From JBIKWM01 sp044356305 (GTDB lineage Bacteria; Bacteroidota; Bacteroidia; UBA10329), in the NCBI GenBank assembly GCA_044356305.1, contig JBIKWM010000031.1:1-38129 (forward strand): DNA of 38,129 bases, given 5' to 3'. Each line of letters begins with the position of its first letter. The stretch's first letter is position 1. The position numbers were made by a program, and so were the translations under genes. Positions 34,738 through 38,129 of this stretch are shown here, piece after piece. The notes under the pieces are model-generated. The model worked only from the letters and a program-made list of their open reading frames with translations. It had not been told where the DNA came from and ran no database searches.

Positions 34738-36312
34738 TCACTTCCTCACCACCGCGCGGGCCACAAGGCGCTGACCGCCCGGGTTGGCGCTGAGCACGTA
34801 GGTGCCTGCCCGTTGGCCTGATAGGTCCACCTCGCCCGTACCGTCAGCCTGGAGGTAGAACCTGAGCACCGGGCGACCGCTGGCATCGGTCACATCCACG
34901 GGCTCGCCTTTGGTGGCGCAGGGCACGTTCACCTTCACGCAGCCCGAAGTGGGATTGGGCGAGAGGGTCATGGCGCAGCGCACCGGGTTGTTATGGGCAA
35001 TGCCCGATTGCGGGTCTATGGCCACCGTGGCATGGGCCGAATCGGCATGGATGGGTTCGGCCAGGTTGAGCACCAATGCCAAGATGGCCTTGGTAACATC
35101 GGCAGCAAAGGGCAGGGTGACGGTGCCGAGCGTGTCGCCCGGGCCGTGGTAGTTGGGATTGCGCGAATCGGCCCCGTCCGAGATGTGCAGCGCCCGGTAG
35201 CCGGCATCCCAGAAGGCGGCATGGTCGCTCCTGCGGGCATCAGGTATCAGTTCGCCATTTCCGGGGATTACAATGGTGCCGATAAGCAGCGAAGGCACAT
35301 GGATGGCCGCCAGACTGTCGAACGCCACGCCCAATGGGGCTGATATGCCGTTCGGGGTGCTGATGATGAAGTTGCCCCTGAACTCATTGGCCACCAGCTC
35401 GGCATACAGTTCGGGGTAGAAATCCTCCATCCCTGCGGGGAAGGTCTGGGTGTTAGGTACCTCCGTGTAATACCCGATCATGTCGGCATTGATCACCCCC
35501 GCAATGTCCTCGTAGGGCATGATGCCGTCCACCACATACTGTTCGCTGCCCAGCAGGCCCGATTCCTCGAGGTCAAAGGCGATGAACTGCACTGAGTGGC
35601 GCATGGGCAGGTCGCGTATGATTCGCATCACCTCCAACAGCCCGGCCCATGCGCTGGCATTGTCATCGGCCCCGGGCGAATCATCGACCGTGTCGTAATG
35701 GCCCTGCACGATGTAGGTGCTGGCATTGTAAACCAGCCCGGGCTTGCGGCCCACCAGGTTCATGCCCGTATAATTGCCAAAGGGCACCGCGTGCTGCCGC
35801 ACAGAAAGGCCATGGTCGGCATAGATGGTCTGCAGCGTGTCGCGCACCCACTGCAGCTTGGCAGCGCCCGTGGTGCGGTGGCGGATCCCCTGCAGCCACG
35901 ACAGGCTCTGGGCCATGCGCACGGTGTCCACCATGTCAACCAGGGGCTGTATGTCGATGGGCTGATGGTCATCGGCAGTGAGCAAGACGCGCATCTGGCC
36001 CACAAAGGGGGCTATCGAATCAGGGTAGGTCCATTGGGCTGTGCGCAGCGCACCGGGCTGCACGGGGTAACCCACATCGCCTGTGGCATCGGTGGCCGCA
36101 TACTGGAAACTCACCCCACCATCTATGCTCAGGCTCAGGCTTACCTCGGCCGCATCAGACTCCGCATCGGTGAGGGTGTAGGTCACCGTGAGGTGGTTCT
36201 GGACCGTATCGGCCAGCACCTGCTGTATATTGACCAGCGGCACCTGATTCTGGGCCATGGCCGCAGCAGCACCGAGCCACAGCACTGCCGCTGAGGTATA
36301 GAATGTTCTCAT
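34738..36312 (-). CDS. M28 family zinc aminopeptidase-like protein with T9SS sorting domain
   Basis: 524 residues. Signal peptide (MRTFYTSAAVLWLGAAAAMA), an Ig-like N-terminal domain (~25-120), an M28 peptidase domain (~130-420) with the two-zinc ligand set GHYDT, GADDNASA, EESGLLGS, NADMIGY and NYHGPGDT, and a C-terminal type A sorting domain (~440-524; LSPNPTSGCVKVNV ... GTYVLSANPGGQRLVARAV). The T9SS tail means it is exported across the outer membrane and attached to, or released from, the cell surface; it probably trims peptides outside the cell. The zinc ligands look intact. The promoter box at 36335-36342 and a hairpin lie just upstream. It converges on ychF with 94 bp between and no strong terminator. 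Confidence 0.95.
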   Translation of the reverse strand: MRTFYTSAAVLWLGAAAAMAQNQVPLVNIQQVLADTVQNHLTVTYTLTDAESDAAEVSLSLSIDGGVSFQYAATDATGDVGYPVQPGALRTAQWTYPDSIAPFVGQMRVLLTADDHQPIDIQPLVDMVDTVRMAQSLSWLQGIRHRTTGAAKLQWVRDTLQTIYADHGLSVRQHAVPFGNYTGMNLVGRKPGLVYNASTYIVQGHYDTVDDSPGADDNASAWAGLLEVMRIIRDLPMRHSVQFIAFDLEESGLLGSEQYVVDGIMPYEDIAGVINADMIGYYTEVPNTQTFPAGMEDFYPELYAELVANEFRGNFIISTPNGISAPLGVAFDSLAAIHVPSLLIGTIVIPGNGELIPDARRSDHAAFWDAGYRALHISDGADSRNPNYHGPGDTLGTVTLPFAADVTKAILALVLNLAEPIHADSAHATVAIDPQSGIAHNNPVRCAMTLSPNPTSGCVKVNVPCATKGEPVDVTDASGRPVLRFYLQADGTGEVDLSGQRAGTYVLSANPGGQRLVARAVVRK

Positions 36313-36334
36313 CTGATCGGGAATGGGGTGACCT

Positions 36335-36342
36335 CAAAAGTA
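36335..36342 (-). promoter_or_regulatory. -7 promoter box of the M28 peptidase gene
   Basis: TACTTTTG on the minus strand is a perfect TAnnTTTG box, 22 bp before the ATG at 36312. The region where a -33 TTG would be expected is occupied by the hairpin at 36345-36375. Confidence 0.52.
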
Positions 36343-36344
36343 GG

Positions 36345-36375
36345 AAGGGCCGATGGCATCGCTCCACCGGCCCTT
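36345..36375 (-). terminator. Hairpin between the T9SS protein and the M28 gene
   Basis: Stem AAGGGCCGATGG/CCACCGGCCCTT with one mismatch, followed on the minus strand by CCTACTTTTG. It lies 108 bp after the stop of the gene at 36483 and directly overlaps the expected -33 region of the M28 promoter. It is a probable terminator, though the T tract is interrupted; a regulatory hairpin is possible. Confidence 0.55.
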
Positions 36376-36482
36376 TAAGGTTCATTGTGCTGTGCGGCTC
36401 AGTCAGCGGTAAGTTTGATTAATATGCCTAAATCGCTCGACCATGGCGCAGCTCAGGCATGTGAGCGGCTCCATCATTCATT

Positions 36483-37517
36483 TCAAATCACCACAACCCT
36501 CCGGCTGTCGATGATGCTGCCATCTGCAATGAGTTTGGAGTGGTAAACACCCGGAATTAAATGTATCCCTAACGTGGCATTGCCGCTGCCCGGCTGTACG
36601 CCCTGCACATGCACCACCCTCCCAGCCATATCTGTTACCTGCCATTGCAGCGTTTTAGTGGCCATGCTCTGGTAGCTCATATAAACCTCTCCGTTGCTGG
36701 GGTTCGGCCAAATTGTTACTTGCCCACTGCCCATTGCCAATTGCTCCTCCACCCCCACCGCCTCATTGGGCTCTCTTACCACCTCGGCCTCTTCATATTC
36801 TTGTATCGTATCTATTTCAACAACAGAAACATCATCGACAAAATAAAAGGCTACTTCCCAATAACAGATTGATGGTTGAGTGCCGCCTTCATTGAGATTC
36901 AGGGTGTCCGAATTGGCATACCCATCAAAATTGCCGATGGTCAGGTAATTCTCTCCTCCTTGAGCAATGAATTCACCTTGAATCTTAGTCCATCCTAACT
37001 TATTGGCGAGAAAACCACCACTATATCCCACTTGCGGATTAAGTGACAACAACAAAGGAATTGAATTCGAAGGTGGACCCAATGAGAAATACACACCAAT
37101 ATTTCGACATGCGAAACGGGCATTATCAGCTAAACTCAGAAATAAACGTACTTGATATGATTTACCATTTTCCAAAGGAGCGGTCAAAGGGGTTCCAATA
37201 AAATTACCTTCAACAAAGAAAGAAAGGCAATGATTATTATGCACCAAGGCTAAATCTGCCATGCCTACTCCAGAATGTGCACCACCCCAGCCTAAGATGT
37301 TTAATTGTGAGTGATAGCTTGTTGATCCGCAGTCATTGTAATAAGATATACCCCCATCTCCACCAACTTTCTCCCATGGTATGGCAAGTTGTATCTGGTA
37401 GTTAGAGCTTGGGCAGCCGACATTATTTTCGAACGATGGGTTCGGAACCAAGTTGGTCTGAGACCATGACTGCCATGATCCAAGTAGGATTATGGCAGTC
37501 AAGAATAAGCGGCTCAT
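36483..37517 (-). CDS. T9SS-secreted protein with galactose-binding-like domain
   Basis: 344 residues from the ATG at 37517; a GTG one codon earlier is the alternative. Signal peptide (MSRLFLTAIILLGSWQSWS), then a domain opening NLVPNPSFE, the usual start of a galactose-binding/CBM-like jelly-roll in Bacteroidota secreted proteins (~20-230). It is followed by a Glu/Val-rich linker (EEAEVVREPNEAVGVEEQLA) and a type A sorting domain (~265-344; IWPNPSNGEVYMSYQS, DMAGRVVHVQGVQ, PGVYHSKLIADG). The substrate is unknown. The start overlaps the stop of the upstream gene by one base (TGATG), so they are translationally coupled. The first two thirds are markedly AT-richer than the backbone (38% GC in the 60 bases from 37081), suggesting different ancestry. 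Confidence 0.87.
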   Translation of the reverse strand: MSRLFLTAIILLGSWQSWSQTNLVPNPSFENNVGCPSSNYQIQLAIPWEKVGGDGGISYYNDCGSTSYHSQLNILGWGGAHSGVGMADLALVHNNHCLSFFVEGNFIGTPLTAPLENGKSYQVRLFLSLADNARFACRNIGVYFSLGPPSNSIPLLLSLNPQVGYSGGFLANKLGWTKIQGEFIAQGGENYLTIGNFDGYANSDTLNLNEGGTQPSICYWEVAFYFVDDVSVVEIDTIQEYEEAEVVREPNEAVGVEEQLAMGSGQVTIWPNPSNGEVYMSYQSMATKTLQWQVTDMAGRVVHVQGVQPGSGNATLGIHLIPGVYHSKLIADGSIIDSRRVVVI

Positions 37518-37951
37518 CACTTAGTAATGATGAGTTTATCAGAGACAACTTGAACATTACTTCGGAATATCCGCCAATAGTAGATCCCACTTCGAAATAC
37601 GGTAACATCTAATTGGTTATTACCTAATTGCAGATAATGTTCAGTTACCTTTTGCCCTAAAGAAGAGAACAATTCAATTCTCCAATTGGCTTCTTCAAAA
37701 TCGCTTACACTAATACTAAGGTGGTCTTTTGCTGGATTTGGATTAACGTAGGCAGAATAAAGTGCAGGTGATTCTGGACTTTGTTCCGTTGCTTGATTCT
37801 CATCTCCTCGCCTTTCTGAAGTGGGAAGATTCATGATCTCGCACTCATGCACCCTTGTATATGGAATAGTGTCATTGATACCCAGCGCTGTTCGAGCCAG
37901 AAGAACCGCACGGCCATATTCCATTGGGCACTGCTCCGCCAAATGATTCAA
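37517..37951 (-). CDS. C-terminal remnant of a T9SS protein, 5' end missing (probable pseudogene)
   Basis: The frame encodes a segment ending in a type A sorting domain (YVNPNPAKDHLSISVS, IELFSSLGQKV, GIYYWRIFRSN). The segment before it (LNHLAEQCPMEYGRAVLLARTAL, split here as two parts) is the pattern that closes the bodies of large Bacteroidota T9SS proteins. The only start-like codon in reach is a TTG at 37951, with no signal peptide. Similarity to a protein body continues upstream to 38041 without an ATG, where an in-frame TAG (38044-38042) ends it; a short ATG frame lies just before that. So the gene has lost its front by nonsense mutation, rearrangement or sequence error. AT-rich like its neighbour. 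Function unknown. Confidence 0.6.
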   Translation of the reverse strand: MNHLAEQCPMEYGRAVLLARTALGINDTIPYTRVHECEIMNLPTSERRGDENQATEQSPESPALYSAYVNPNPAKDHLSISVSDFEEANWRIELFSSLGQKVTEHYLQLGNNQLDVTVFRSGIYYWRIFRSNVQVVSDKLIITK

Positions 37952-38129
37952 TGTGCTGTCTTGGATATTCGAGTATGCGACATTCTTAATGCGCTGTTGT
38001 ACAAAATTGCTATCTGGGAACAGGGTGTTTAACCCGTTGTGCTATTGAAAAAGCTGTTTGAAAAAGTTACATAAAAGGTCGTGCAATATGCTCATGTTCA
38101 TTATTTTAGGGTGTCGAATCCAAATAATG

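Noticed and set aside
38045..38100. Short ATG frame before the TAG as a separate small gene
   Set aside because: Only 17 codons, no motif; more probably part of the disrupted upstream end of the T9SS remnant.

Overview
The window looks like a chromosomal segment of a GC-rich member of the Bacteroidota, most likely the Flavobacteriales. The reasons are several proteins ending in type IX secretion (T9SS) type A sorting domains, many lipoproteins with Bacteroidota-style lipoboxes, a Sec-type clade II nitrous oxide reductase operon, Reg_prop/Y_Y_Y sensor architecture, and promoter elements of the Bacteroidota type (TTG, about 19 nt, TAnnTTTG) in place of Shine-Dalgarno sites. A sewage, sediment or other denitrifying habitat is an inference only. 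No rRNA, tRNA, transposase, integrase or CRISPR array was found.

Layout. 1-385 is the 5' part of a DUF6265-like protein running off the left edge. 460-9603 (minus) is a giant secreted adhesin-like protein of about 3,050 residues with six tandem Ig-like plus GEVED units; five consecutive unit starts are exactly 792 bp apart. 10439-11398 (minus) is an unrecognised protein. Between it and the divergent gene at 12491 lies a non-coding array of 13 near-palindromic cores spaced 42-43 bp apart (11704-12227). 12491-15472 (plus) is a GH3 N-acetylglucosaminidase fused to a serine beta-lactamase/PBP-like domain.

15493-25223 is a compact nitrous-oxide respiration island, all on the minus strand and in transcription order: Rrf2-type Fe-S regulator, ric (Fe-S repair), a heme-copper-oxidase-I-like membrane protein, lipoprotein cytochrome c, FAS1 lipoprotein, nosZ, a strong hairpin terminator, a NosB-like membrane protein, nosL, nosD, nosF and nosY. 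The set makes biological sense: electrons can reach periplasmic NosZ through the cytochrome, NosDFY and NosL serve copper-sulfide centre assembly, and Ric plus the regulator deal with nitrosative damage. The island is bounded by a 76-bp direct repeat (74 matches) made of the last 17 codons, stop codon and 3' flank of the GH3 gene. The island is also visibly lower in GC than its neighbours. This is the most striking feature of the window: it looks like a gene-end-targeted insertion that restored the host gene, yet no integrase is visible.

25381-38129 is ordinary Bacteroidota backbone: a prolyl oligopeptidase lipoprotein (plus); convergent to it a 1,219-residue Reg_prop/Y_Y_Y/SpoIIE phosphatase sensor (minus); an unrecognised lipoprotein (minus) divergent from a twin-SPOR protein (plus); ychF (plus); an M28 peptidase with a T9SS tail (minus); and an AT-richer right end with two overlapping T9SS-tailed genes (minus), the upstream one apparently lacking its 5' end.
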